64,000 nt of DNA from Kineosporiaceae bacterium SCSIO 59966 (GCA_020881835.1 CP052876.1:372001-436000), one strand, 5' to 3'; counted from the stretch's first letter, positions 37,430 to 46,517 are shown. Made by a program: numbers and translations. Notes: generated from the letters alone by a model not told the origin.

Positions 37430-39048
37430 ACGTCCTCGCCGCGCAGGTGACCACGTTCACCCCGCCGGAGATCGACTGGGCCGCGCTGGCGCCGGCGCTC
37501 ATCGTTCTCGGTGCCGGGGTCCTCGGCGTGCTCGTCGAGGCGCTGGCCCCGCGGCGCGGTCGGCGCGTCGTCCAGCTGGCCGTGGCCGTCGTCGCGCTGG
37601 CGGCCGCGGTGGTCGTCGTCGCCCTGCGGTGGGACACCGTCGGCCAGGACCTGGTCGGCGGCTCGGCGCTGTTCGACCACCGGATCAGCCTCTTCCTCAC
37701 CGGCACGCTGCTCGTCCTCGGCCTCACCGCGGTGCTCACGGTCGCCGAGCGCGGGGACAGCGGGGACGCCTTCGCCCCGCAGGCGGCGTCCGTGCCCGGC
37801 TCGGACTACGAGGAGGCCGCCCGGCGGGCGGGACTGCAGACCACCGAGGTCTTCCCGCTGATGATGTTCGCCCTCGGCGGCATGATCATCTTTGCCACGG
37901 CGGCCGACCTGCTGACGATGTTCGTGGCCCTCGAGCTGCTGTCGCTGCCGCTGTACGTGCTCGCCGGCCTCGCCCGGCGGCGCCGGCTGCTCTCCCAGGA
38001 GGCGTCCGTCAAGTACTTCCTGCTGGGAGCGTTCTCCTCCGGGCTGTTCATCTACGGCGCCGCGCTCATCTACGGGACGACCGGCACGGTCTCCCTGCCG
38101 GGCATGCTGGCCCGGATGTCCCAGGGCGGGGCGACCCAGCTGCTCGCGGACCCGCAGGGCGCGCCGAGCCTCATGCTCGTCACCGGCATCGTCCTGGTGC
38201 TGTCCGGTCTGCTGTTCAAGGTCGGCGCCGTGCCGTTCCACGCCTGGACGCCCGACGTCTACACCGGCGCCCCGACCCCGGTCACCGGGTTCATGGCCGC
38301 CGCCACCAAGGTCGCCGCGTTCGGCGCGATCCTCCACCTGCTGTTCTACGCCCTGCCCATCCCCGTGCTCGAGGACTACTGGGGGCTCGTCGTGGCGGTG
38401 ATCTCCGCCGCAACGATGATCGTCGGTGGTGTGGTCGCCGTCGTGCAGACCGATATCAAGCGGATGCTGGCGTACTCGTCCATCGCGCACGCCGGGTTCA
38501 TCCTCACCGCCATGGCCACGTCGACGGTGGCCGGCGCCCGCGAGCTGTCCATCACCGGCGTGCTGTTCTACCTGCTGGCCTACGGCTTCATGACCCTTGG
38601 CGCCTTCGCCGTCATCTCGCTGGTCCGCGAGCGGGACGCCGCCGACAACGTCACCGGTGAGGCCACCCACCTGTCCCAGTGGGCCGGATTGGCCCGCCGC
38701 GCCCCGGTGCTGGCCGCGGTGTTCACGCTGTTCCTCCTGGCGATGGCGGGGATCCCGCTGACCAGCGGGTTCACCGGCAAGTACGCGGTGTTCCTCGCCG
38801 CCGTGGAGGGCGGGTACGCCTGGCTCGCCGTCCTCGGGGTCCTCGTCAGCGTCGTCACCGCGTTCTTCTACGTCCGGGTGATCGTGCTCATGTACTTCTC
38901 GCCGCCCCCGGCGACGCCGACCGCGGTCGCTCTGCCCAGTCCCCTGATGGGTGCGGCCATCGCGATCGGTGCCGCGGTCACCCTCGTACTCGGCGTGCTG
39001 CCTGCACCCGTGCTCGACCTGGCGGCCAGCACCCTGGCGCTGCCGTGA
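37426..39048 (+). CDS. nuoN: NADH-quinone oxidoreductase subunit N
   Basis: 540 aa, 14 predicted helices. Signatures: FVALELLSLPLYVLAGLARR, FKVGAVPFHAWTPDVYTGAP, KVAAFGAILHLLFY, TDIKRMLAYSSIAHAGFIL and GIPLTSGFTGKYAVF. About 40 residues near 105-130 (GDSGDAFAPQAASVPGSD) are a hydrophilic insert between helices. GTG start. The stop overlaps the polyprenyl synthase start by 4 bp. Confidence 0.97.
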   Translation: MNVLAAQVTTFTPPEIDWAALAPALIVLGAGVLGVLVEALAPRRGRRVVQLAVAVVALAAAVVVVALRWDTVGQDLVGGSALFDHRISLFLTGTLLVLGLTAVLTVAERGDSGDAFAPQAASVPGSDYEEAARRAGLQTTEVFPLMMFALGGMIIFATAADLLTMFVALELLSLPLYVLAGLARRRRLLSQEASVKYFLLGAFSSGLFIYGAALIYGTTGTVSLPGMLARMSQGGATQLLADPQGAPSLMLVTGIVLVLSGLLFKVGAVPFHAWTPDVYTGAPTPVTGFMAAATKVAAFGAILHLLFYALPIPVLEDYWGLVVAVISAATMIVGGVVAVVQTDIKRMLAYSSIAHAGFILTAMATSTVAGARELSITGVLFYLLAYGFMTLGAFAVISLVRERDAADNVTGEATHLSQWAGLARRAPVLAAVFTLFLLAMAGIPLTSGFTGKYAVFLAAVEGGYAWLAVLGVLVSVVTAFFYVRVIVLMYFSPPPATPTAVALPSPLMGAAIAIGAAVTLVLGVLPAPVLDLAASTLALP

Positions 39049-40073
39049 GCGGAGCCCCCTCCGCCCGCGCGGGGACGGTGGACGGCGTCTGGGACGTCCC
39101 GGCGGCGGACCCTGTGCTGGCCGAGGACATCACCACCAGGCTGCTTGAGGTGGAGTCCCGGCTGCTCGACGCCGTCGCGCACACCGACGAGCTCGCCGAC
39201 TCCGTGTCCCGGCACCTCGTCCAGGCGGGGGGCAAGCGGGTGCGACCGATGCTGGCGCTGCTCGCCTCCCACCTCGGGGACCCCACTCGCCCGGAGGTCG
39301 TCGACGGGGCCGTCGTCGTGGAGCTCACCCACCTGGCGACCCTCTACCACGACGACGTCATGGACTCCGCGCCGGTTCGCCGGGGGGCGCCCGCCGCCCA
39401 CCAGGTGTGGGGCAACTCCGTCGCCATCCTCACCGGGGACCTGCTGTTCGCCCGTGCCTCGCGGATCGTGGCTGGGCTCGGGCCGCAGGCCGTCCGGGTG
39501 CAGGCGGCCACGTTCGAGCGGCTGTGCCTGGGGCAGCTGCACGAGACGGTGGGACCGCGACCCGGCCAGGACCCGGTGGACCACTACCTGCAGGTGCTCG
39601 CGGACAAGACCGGCTCGCTCATCGCCACGTCGGGTCGCTTCGGCGCCGAGCTGGCGGGCTGCGGCCGGGACGTCATCGAGGTGATGGTCGCCTACGGGGA
39701 GCGGGTCGGTATCGCCTTCCAGCTCGCCGACGACGTCATCGATCTCGCCGGCGCGGACACCGGCAAGACGCCGGGCACCGACCTTCGCGAGGGCGTCCCG
39801 ACCCTGCCGGTGCTGCTCGTGCGGCGGGCCGCCGAGCGCGGCGAGGCCGCGGCGCGGCGGCTGGTCAAGCGGCTGGACGGCGACCTGTCGGACGACGTGG
39901 TCCTCGCGGACGTCGTCCGGGAGCTGCGCGAGCACCCGGCGACGGAGGAGGCCCGGGCCGCCGCCCAGTCCTGGGCGCAGGAGGCGGTCGACGCGCTGGC
40001 GCCGCTGCCTGCCGGCGCGGCCCGGGACGCCTTGGAGGCCTTCGCCCGGGGCGTTGCCGACCGCACCCGCTAG
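39045..40073 (+). CDS. Polyprenyl diphosphate synthase (menaquinone side chain)
   Basis: 342 aa trans-prenyl transferase. Both Asp-rich motifs are intact: LATLYHDDVMDSAPVRRG (first, DDxxD) and FQLADDVIDLAGADTGKTP (second). Conserved GGKRVRPML near the N-terminus and GNSVAILTGDLLFARAS. It extends isopentenyl units to the long chain that MenA attaches; in mycobacteria the homologue GrcC is next to menJ. GTG start, 4-bp overlap with nuoN; so quinone tail synthesis is at the end of the complex I operon. The chain length cannot be read from sequence. Confidence 0.94.
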   Translation: MSGAPSARAGTVDGVWDVPAADPVLAEDITTRLLEVESRLLDAVAHTDELADSVSRHLVQAGGKRVRPMLALLASHLGDPTRPEVVDGAVVVELTHLATLYHDDVMDSAPVRRGAPAAHQVWGNSVAILTGDLLFARASRIVAGLGPQAVRVQAATFERLCLGQLHETVGPRPGQDPVDHYLQVLADKTGSLIATSGRFGAELAGCGRDVIEVMVAYGERVGIAFQLADDVIDLAGADTGKTPGTDLREGVPTLPVLLVRRAAERGEAAARRLVKRLDGDLSDDVVLADVVRELREHPATEEARAAAQSWAQEAVDALAPLPAGAARDALEAFARGVADRTR

Positions 40074-40078
40074 ACGCG

Positions 40079-40118
40079 GCCGGGCCCACACCGAGGCAGA
40101 CCGCGGCGTGGGCCCGGC
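40079..40118. terminator. Bidirectional terminator hairpin
   Basis: The arms GCCGGGCCCAC (40079-40089) and GTGGGCCCGGC (40108-40118) pair perfectly over 11 bp around an 18-nt loop. The position between the convergent polyprenyl synthase and phoX-like genes fits a shared terminator; there is no U-tract. Confidence 0.7.
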
Positions 40119-40129
40119 AGGTCGCTGGC

Positions 40130-42151
40130 TCAGCGTGTCCGGTACACCTGAACGACGGCCGGCCGCGGGCCCTTGACGTTGTCCGCCCGATAGACGGTCC
40201 GGCCGTACGGGAACGTGGACGCCGGCTGCTCCGGAGTGGCCCCGTCGACGTCGCCGGGGTGCTGGACGGCGACGAACACCGACGAGCTCTCGTCGTCGAT
40301 CACCGGACCGCAGGTCTCCGCACCGGTCGGGACGGCGAGGAACTGCTGCACGTGCCCTCGTTCGGGGCCCTCGACCGGCACCAGGTGCAGCGCGTCGTTG
40401 AGGCCCAGGTTGCCCTGCCCGTCGGTGGAGATCCACAGGTTGCCAGTCGAGTCGAACGCGACGTTGTCCGGGCTCGAGATCGGGGAGACCTGCTCCCTGG
40501 GGTATCCGGAGAAGTACGTGGTCGGGTCCTGCGGGTCTCCGCAGACCACGACGAGGGACCACGTGAACTCCAGGTCCGTCGCCTCCCGCTCCTGCAGCTC
40601 CACCACTTGGCCGTACCGGTTGGGGGTCCGGGGGTTGGCCGGGTCCGCGGTCGTCCTGCCGGCGTTGTTGGTCAGAGCCGCGTAGACGAACCCGTTGCCG
40701 GGGTTGCGTTCCACGTCCTCGGGCCGGTCCATCGGCGTCGGCTGGACGACGTCGGCGGCTGCCCGGGTGAACACCAGCACCTCATCCACCGTGAAGCCGG
40801 GGACCTTGGACTCTCCGTCCACGACCAGCGGCAGCCACGTGCCGGTGCCGTCGTAGGTCGCCGCCGGGTCCCCCGCCGCCTCGAAACGGGCGACGTACAG
40901 GTCGCCCTCCTCGAGCAGGGTCATGTTGTGGCGGCGGGCCGCAGGGCTCGGACCGTCCTGGAACCGGTCGCGGGACACGAACTTGTACAGGTACTCCCCG
41001 CCCTCGTCGTCACCCATCACCGCGACCGCGCGGCCGTCGGCGGCGATGCTCACGGTCGCGCCCTCGTGCTTGAAACGTCCCAGAGCGGTGTGCTTGCGAG
41101 GTGTCGACGTCGGGTCGCTCGGGTCGAGCTCGACGATCCAGCCGAAGCGGTTGACCTCGTTGGGCTCGTTCGCCAGGTCCCAGCGCGGCTCGACGGCGTC
41201 CCAGCCGCGCCCGGTCGAGCTGATCCCGTAGAGGGCGTTGCGCGGGTCGAGGTCGGCGTTGCGCTTGAAGTACCCCTGGAAGTTCTCCTCTCCGGAGAGC
41301 ACGGTGCCCCAGGGCGTCGTCCCGCCGGCGCAGTTGTTCACCGTGCCCAGGACGGTTGTGCCGCTCGGATCCGCGGACGTCCGCAGGTACGTCGAGCCGG
41401 CGGCCGCGCCGGTGAGGCGGAACTCGGTCTGCTGGTGGATCCGGCGTCCGTACCGTGAGCGCGGCACGGGCTCCCACGGCCGGCGGGGGCCACGCCGGGC
41501 CACCTCGACCACAGACATGCCGTGCGCGGCCATGGCGATGGCCAGCCGCTCCACGCGCTCCGCCTCGTCGGCCGGGACGCCGGAGAACATGAGGTCGTCG
41601 TTGGTGTACTCGTGGTTGACGACCATCAGGGCCCGGTTGCGCCCGGCCAGGGGGATGAACGTGAGGAAGTCGTTGTTGTAGCCGAACTGCTGCTTCTGGG
41701 CCTCGGCGCTCTGGTGGTCGAAGTCGAACAGCGGCGCGCCGGCGACCACCGGGTCGCCCCAGGCCATGATCGCCGTCCAGTCGTACCCGGCGGGTACGGT
41801 CAGTTCGTCGACGTCCGCGGCAGGAGCGGGGTCCAGTGGGGTGAAGGACAGTCCGCTGCCAGGCCGGGTGGCGACGGGCCCCTGACCGTGACCGGCTGGC
41901 GGGGCCGCAGCCGCGGGGACGCCGGTGGCGATGCCACCCAGCACGAGAGCGCCGAGTCCCCCGGCCAGTACCGAACGGCGGGAGAGCGCGGTCTCGGCGA
42001 CCTCGGCGAAGGTCGGGGAGCTGCTGCGGACGGCGTGAGCGTCCGCGCACTGGTCGGCGCACTTCCAGTGGCAGACGGTCGCGCTGCGGGTGCCCTGGGT
42101 GTGGCCGAGCATCCGCAGCAGGCGCCGCGGGGATTCGGGAGCGAGGGTCAC
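40130..42151 (-). CDS. PhoX family phosphatase (DUF839), Tat substrate
   Basis: 673 aa. A twin-arginine signal (SRRSVLAGGLGALVLGG near residues 55-75) follows a long n-region containing the cysteine pattern VCHWKCADQCADA typical of PhoX/DUF839 proteins. The mature part is a six-bladed propeller: LMVVNHEYTNDDLMF, NNCAGGTTPWGTVLSGEENF, RFKHEGATVSIAADGRAV and MDRPEDVERNPGNGFVYAAL (metal-binding motifs). PhoX-type enzymes are Ca/Fe-dependent alkaline phosphatases acting outside the cytoplasm; substrate untested. The GTG at 42151 is chosen because GGAGG lies 6 bp upstream; the open frame up to 42289 lacks family features. Confidence 0.9.
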   Translation of the reverse strand: MTLAPESPRRLLRMLGHTQGTRSATVCHWKCADQCADAHAVRSSSPTFAEVAETALSRRSVLAGGLGALVLGGIATGVPAAAAPPAGHGQGPVATRPGSGLSFTPLDPAPAADVDELTVPAGYDWTAIMAWGDPVVAGAPLFDFDHQSAEAQKQQFGYNNDFLTFIPLAGRNRALMVVNHEYTNDDLMFSGVPADEAERVERLAIAMAAHGMSVVEVARRGPRRPWEPVPRSRYGRRIHQQTEFRLTGAAAGSTYLRTSADPSGTTVLGTVNNCAGGTTPWGTVLSGEENFQGYFKRNADLDPRNALYGISSTGRGWDAVEPRWDLANEPNEVNRFGWIVELDPSDPTSTPRKHTALGRFKHEGATVSIAADGRAVAVMGDDEGGEYLYKFVSRDRFQDGPSPAARRHNMTLLEEGDLYVARFEAAGDPAATYDGTGTWLPLVVDGESKVPGFTVDEVLVFTRAAADVVQPTPMDRPEDVERNPGNGFVYAALTNNAGRTTADPANPRTPNRYGQVVELQEREATDLEFTWSLVVVCGDPQDPTTYFSGYPREQVSPISSPDNVAFDSTGNLWISTDGQGNLGLNDALHLVPVEGPERGHVQQFLAVPTGAETCGPVIDDESSSVFVAVQHPGDVDGATPEQPASTFPYGRTVYRADNVKGPRPAVVQVYRTR

Positions 42152-42263
42152 AGGAACCTCCGGGATGGCTCGAGCGGACCCGTGCGACGTTAGGAGCCGC
42201 ACCCACCCCCCGCCAGCGAAAGCCGGATGAACCGGACGTGAAACCTCGGTGCTCTGCGCTGTC

Positions 42264-43196
42264 TCAGGTCGCCGCAGCCTCGGCCGCACGAGCGAGCCGC
42301 GCGCGGGCCCGGCTCGATCGCAGCGTGTCCGCGGTGAGCACGACGAGCGCGGTCCAGACCAGGGCGAAGCCGGCCCACCGGGACGGTGGCATCGTCTCGC
42401 GGAAGACGAGCACGCCGATCGTGAACTGCAGCACCGGTGCGAGGTACTGGAGCAGCCCGATGGTCGTCAGTGGCACGCGTCTGGCCGCGGAGGCGAAGAA
42501 CAGCAGCGGGACCGCCGTGACCAGGCCGGTGGTCACCAGGAGCAGGGCGTGCGACGTCCCCTCGGTGGTGAACGTGCTGCTGCCGGACGCCCCCAGCCAC
42601 AGCAGGACGACGAGGGCGACCGGGGCGAGGACGGCGGTCTCGACGGTGAGGCTGGTCAGCGCGCCGACGCCGCGGCCGACCCGGTTCTTCACCAGTCCGT
42701 AGACGCCGAAGGAGAACGCCAGGGTGAGCGCGATCCACGGTGGTCCGCCGTAGTCGATCGTGAGCACGACGACGGCGACGGCGCCGATGGCGATCGCCAC
42801 CCACTGCGCCCTGCGGAGCCGCTCACCGAGCACGAGCACGCCCAGCGCCACCGTCACGATCGGGTTGATGAAGTAGCCCAGCGACGCCTGGACGACCTGG
42901 CCGGAGTTGACTCCGTAGATGTAGGTCCCCCAGTTCACCGCGATGACGGCGGCGGCGACAGCGAGCATGCCCAGCGCCCGCGGCGAGTGCAGCACCGCCC
43001 GGACCTCCCGCCACGTCCGCAGCACGACGACGAGGACCAGGCAGACGGCGAGCGACCACACCACGCGGTGCAGCAGGATCTCGATCGCGCCGGCCGGCCG
43101 CAGCAGCGGGAAGTACAGCGGGAAGACCCCCCACAGGAGGTAGGCCGCTGCGCCGTAGAGCGTGCCGCGGTGGACCTCGGATTCATGGGACGTCAC
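42264..43196 (-). CDS. rarD: EamA-type transporter RarD
   Basis: 310 aa, ten membrane helices in two repeats. The start GTLYGAAAYLLWGVFPLYFP and VVWSLAVCLVLV are typical of RarD, a drug/metabolite transporter superfamily member of uncertain substrate. GYFINPIVTVALGVLVLGE and LLQYLAPVLQFTIGVLVF are the matching conserved segments of each repeat. GTG at 43196, TAGCGT box 6 bp upstream; leaderless layout. The stop leaves 113 bp to the phoX start on the same strand. Confidence 0.93.
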   Translation of the reverse strand: MTSHESEVHRGTLYGAAAYLLWGVFPLYFPLLRPAGAIEILLHRVVWSLAVCLVLVVVLRTWREVRAVLHSPRALGMLAVAAAVIAVNWGTYIYGVNSGQVVQASLGYFINPIVTVALGVLVLGERLRRAQWVAIAIGAVAVVVLTIDYGGPPWIALTLAFSFGVYGLVKNRVGRGVGALTSLTVETAVLAPVALVVLLWLGASGSSTFTTEGTSHALLLVTTGLVTAVPLLFFASAARRVPLTTIGLLQYLAPVLQFTIGVLVFRETMPPSRWAGFALVWTALVVLTADTLRSSRARARLARAAEAAAT

Positions 43197-43202
43197 GGGC
43201 GA

Positions 43203-43208
43203 ACGCTA
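43203..43208 (-). promoter_or_regulatory. -10 box TAGCGT of rarD
   Basis: Minus-strand TAGCGT is 6 bp before the GTG at 43196; fits the leaderless pattern. Confidence 0.45.
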
Positions 43209-43266
43209 CCCGACCACTCGCCCGTCCCCCTCCTGATCACTCCGCAGCCCCCACCCACCCCCACCC

Positions 43267-43484
43267 GTGATCATGCAATCCCGCCACCCTTGTTCCCCGC
43301 CTCCAAGTCCCCCCGCCCCCCTCGCAGAATGCTGCGTTGGTGGCGCGACACGCCGCGAAAACCGTGCCGAATCCAGCATTTTGCTGGCGGGATTGCACGA
43401 TCACGAGGGGGCGCGGGTCGAGGGTGGCGGAATTGCATGATCACGAAGAGATGCCGGCCGAGGGTGGCGGGACTGCATGATCAC
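43267..43484. repeat. Composite intergenic repeat, locus F (inverted central unit)
   Basis: One plus copy of the 23-bp unit (43267-43289), the palindromic unit 43325-43384 in the opposite orientation to the other loci (GGTGGCGCGACACGCC after the first arm), a degenerate minus copy directly abutting it (43384-43404), and two more minus copies (43422-43444, 43462-43484). The locus fills the 306-bp gap just downstream of korB; no gene is present. Confidence 0.9.
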
Positions 43485-43502
43485 GAAGGGGGGAGTGGAT
43501 CG

Positions 43503-44600
43503 TCACCGAGAGGAGGGGACGGTCCAGGTGTCGGAGCCGGCGAGCAGGCGGGCGAGGTCCTCGTCGTCCGCGCCACCACCCGCGGCCCGCCGCGCGTCGT
43601 CCACCTGAGCTCGGACGAGGTGGTCGTAGGTCGGTCGCTGGACGGCGCGGAACACCCCGACCGGCACGTGCTGCATCGTCGGGTCGTCCAGCCGGGACAG
43701 CGCGAACGCCGCCGTCGGGTCCTCGGCCGCGACGTCGTGGACGACGACGGGCCGGTCACCGGCGTCCGCGGCGTCGACGACCTCGAGCCCGCCGTCCGGG
43801 CGGTGGACCACCACCCGCTCGGCCTCCGGTGCGCCGAAGCGCACCTCGCGGCCGTGCTCGAGGTGGATGAGCCGGGCCGTCGACTCCTGCCGGTCCTTGA
43901 GCACGTCGAACGCGCCGTCGTTGAAGATCGGGCAGTTCTGGTAGATCTCCACCAGCGCCGTCCCGCGGTGCTCGGCGGCGGCCCGCAGCACCGAGGTGAG
44001 GTGCTTGCGGTCGGAGTCCAGGGTGCGGGCGACGAACGTGGCCTCCGCGCCCAGAGCCAGCGAGACCGGGTTGAACGGGGCGTCCACCGAGCCCGCCGGT
44101 GTCGACTTGGTGACCTTGCCGATCTCGGACGTCGGGGAGTACTGGCCCTTCGTCAGCCCGTAGATCCGGTTGTTGAACAGCAGGATGGTCAGGTTGACGT
44201 TGCGGCGCATCGCGTGGATGAGGTGGTTGCCGCCGATGGACAGCGCGTCGCCGTCGCCGGTGATGACCCACACGTTGAGGTCGGGGCGCGCCGTCGCCAG
44301 CCCGGTCGCGATCGCCGGCGCGCGGCCGTGGATCGAGTGCATCCCGAACGTGTCGAGGTAGTAGGGGAAGCGTGAGGAGCAGCCGATGCCGGAGACCGCG
44401 ACGACGTTCTCCTTGCGGATGCCGAGCTCGGGCAGGAACGACTGGACGGCCGCCAGGATCGCGTAGTCGCCGCAGCCGGGGCACCACCGCACCTCGGAGG
44501 CGGAGGTGAAGTCCTTCTTGCCGAGGGAGACACCCTCGGCCAGCCGGGGGACGGCGTCCAGGCCGGTGCGGTGCGCGGGGGTGCCGAGGTCGGTGGTCAC
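43503..44600 (-). CDS. korB: 2-oxoacid:ferredoxin oxidoreductase beta subunit
   Basis: 365 aa ThDP subunit. Signatures: EVRWCPGCGDYAILAAVQ (Fe-S cysteines), AVSGIGCSSRFPYYLDTFG, and the ThDP motif WVITGDGDALSIGGNH followed by NNRIYGLTKGQYSPTS. It oxidatively decarboxylates a 2-oxoacid, probably 2-oxoglutarate, with ferredoxin as acceptor; in actinobacteria this acts in the TCA cycle. GTG start with a 4-bp overlap with korA. The open frame runs far upstream through korA in another frame; I exclude it. Confidence 0.94.
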   Translation of the reverse strand: MTTDLGTPAHRTGLDAVPRLAEGVSLGKKDFTSASEVRWCPGCGDYAILAAVQSFLPELGIRKENVVAVSGIGCSSRFPYYLDTFGMHSIHGRAPAIATGLATARPDLNVWVITGDGDALSIGGNHLIHAMRRNVNLTILLFNNRIYGLTKGQYSPTSEIGKVTKSTPAGSVDAPFNPVSLALGAEATFVARTLDSDRKHLTSVLRAAAEHRGTALVEIYQNCPIFNDGAFDVLKDRQESTARLIHLEHGREVRFGAPEAERVVVHRPDGGLEVVDAADAGDRPVVVHDVAAEDPTAAFALSRLDDPTMQHVPVGVFRAVQRPTYDHLVRAQVDDARRAAGGGADDEDLARLLAGSDTWTVPSSR

Positions 44601-46495
44601 GCGGGGACCTCCGTGTCGTGGGCGGGGTCGGGCTGGACCTCCTGGGCGAGCTGCGAGATCGCGTCGACGAGCTCGCCGGAGGTGAACGGCAGCCCGCGTA
44701 CGCGGTTGTAGCCGACGACGTCGACGAGGTACCGGGCGCGCAGCAGCAGCGCGAGCTGGCCGAGGTTCATCTCGGGCACGAGCACCCGGTCGTAGCGGCG
44801 CAGCACGCTGCCGAGGTTGGCCGGGAACGGGTTGAGGTGACGCAGGTGGGCGTGGGCGACGGACAGCCCGCTCTCCCGGGCGGCGCGGACGCCGGCGGCA
44901 ACCGGTCCGTAGCTGGACCCCCAGCCGAGGACGAGGACGCGCGCGGCGCCGTCCGGGTCGTCGACGTCGAGCGCCGGGACGTCGATGCCGTCGACCTTCG
45001 CCCGCCGCAGCCGGACCATCCGGTCGTGGTTGTCCGGGTCGTAGGAGATCTCGCCGGTGACGTCGGCCTTCTCCAGCCCGCCGATGCGGTGCTCGAGCCC
45101 GGCGGTGCCGGGCACCGCCCACGGCCGGGCGAGGGTCTGCGGGTCGCGCAGGTAGGGCCGGAACGCCGGGGTGACCCCGTCGTCGGCGAGCCCGTTCGGC
45201 GCGGTGGCCTGGTCGGCGTCGATGACGGGGAGGGAGGCGACGTCCGGCACCGCCCACGGTTCGGAGCCGTTGGCGAGGTACCCGTCGGACAGCAGCAGCA
45301 CCGGCGTCCGGTAGGTCGTCGCGATCCGGACCGCCTCGAACGCGACGTCGAAGCAGTCCGTCGGCGAGGCGGGCGCGACGACCGGGACCGGCGACTCCCC
45401 GTTGCGCCCGAACATCGCCTGCAGCAGGTCTGCCTGCTCCGTCTTCGTCGGCAGACCCGTCGACGGGCCGCCGCGCTGGACGTCGACGACGACGAGGGGC
45501 AGCTCGAGGGAGACGGCCAGGCCGATCGTCTCGCTCTTGAGGGCCAGACCCGGTCCGGACGTCGTCGTCACCCCGAGGGCGCCGCCGAACGAGGCCCCGA
45601 GCGCGGCCCCGACCCCGGCGATCTCGTCCTCGACCTGCATCGTCGTGACGCCGAACCGCTTGAGCCCCGAGAGCGTGTGCAGGATGTCCGAGGCCGGTGT
45701 GATCGGGTAGGAGCCGAGGACGAGCGGCAGGCCGGCGCGGTGCGCCGCGGCGACGAGGCCGTAGGCGAGGGCGACGTTCCCGGTGATGTTCCGGTAGGTG
45801 CCGGGCTTCGCCGGCGCGGGCGCGACCTGGTAGCGGACGGCGAACGCCTCGGTGGTCTCCCCGAACGCCCACCCTGCCTTGAACGCGGTGAGGTTCGCCT
45901 CGAGGATGTCCGGCTTCGTGGCGAACTTCGTCCGCAGGAACCGTTCGGTGCCCTGGGTACCCCGGTCGTACAACCACGACAGCATCCCGAGCGCGAACAT
46001 GTTCTTCGACCGCTCGGCGTCCTTGCGGGACAGTCCGAACGGCTTCAGCGCCTCGACGGTCATCGAGGTCAGCGGCAGCGCGTGCACCCGGTAGGACTCC
46101 AGGCTGCCGTCCTCCACGGGGTTGGTCGCGTACCCGACCTTGGCCAGTGCGCGGGCGCCGAACGCGTCGGAGTCGACGATGACGGTGCCGCCGCGGGGCA
46201 GGTCGGCGAGGTTGGCCCGCAGGGCTGCCGGGTTCATCGCGACGAGGACGTCGGGCTCGTCGCCGGGGGTGAGGACGTCGTGGTCGGCGAAGTGCAGCTG
46301 GAAGCTCGACACGCCGGGCAGCGTGCCGGCCGGCGCGCGGATCTCCGCGGGGAAGTTCGGCAGCGTGGCCAGGTCGTTGCCCAGGGACGCGGTCTCGGCG
46401 GTGAAGCGGTCGCCGGTGAGCTGCATCCCGTCGCCGGAGTCGCCGGCGAACCGGATCACCACGCGCTCGACGCGCTGCACCAGCTTGGTCGTCAT
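44597..46495 (-). CDS. korA: 2-oxoacid:ferredoxin oxidoreductase alpha subunit (gamma-alpha fusion)
   Basis: 632 aa. Residues ~10-190 are the gamma domain (RFAGDSGDGMQLTGDRF) and ~220-600 the alpha domain, with SYPITPASDILHTLSGL and TTTSGPGLALKSETIG, the ThDP/substrate region and Mg-binding. This fused form is usual in actinobacterial KorA. ATG at 46495, GACGAGGAC upstream serves as ribosome site. Divergent from the rsiG-like gene. The specific 2-oxoacid is inferred. Confidence 0.94.
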   Translation of the reverse strand: MTTKLVQRVERVVIRFAGDSGDGMQLTGDRFTAETASLGNDLATLPNFPAEIRAPAGTLPGVSSFQLHFADHDVLTPGDEPDVLVAMNPAALRANLADLPRGGTVIVDSDAFGARALAKVGYATNPVEDGSLESYRVHALPLTSMTVEALKPFGLSRKDAERSKNMFALGMLSWLYDRGTQGTERFLRTKFATKPDILEANLTAFKAGWAFGETTEAFAVRYQVAPAPAKPGTYRNITGNVALAYGLVAAAHRAGLPLVLGSYPITPASDILHTLSGLKRFGVTTMQVEDEIAGVGAALGASFGGALGVTTTSGPGLALKSETIGLAVSLELPLVVVDVQRGGPSTGLPTKTEQADLLQAMFGRNGESPVPVVAPASPTDCFDVAFEAVRIATTYRTPVLLLSDGYLANGSEPWAVPDVASLPVIDADQATAPNGLADDGVTPAFRPYLRDPQTLARPWAVPGTAGLEHRIGGLEKADVTGEISYDPDNHDRMVRLRRAKVDGIDVPALDVDDPDGAARVLVLGWGSSYGPVAAGVRAARESGLSVAHAHLRHLNPFPANLGSVLRRYDRVLVPEMNLGQLALLLRARYLVDVVGYNRVRGLPFTSGELVDAISQLAQEVQPDPAHDTEVPA

Positions 46496-46517
46496 GTCCT
46501 CGTCAACGTTCCGTCGT

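Noticed and set aside
40200-41460. Long plus-strand frames over the PhoX-like gene, and similar antisense frames over nuo and kor.
   Set aside because: They mirror the codon pattern of the genes on the other strand and lack ribosome sites and domain features.
354-43484. The repeats as parts of an insertion sequence.
   Set aside because: No transposase frame is associated with any copy and the elements are under about 320 bp; non-autonomous mobility remains possible.
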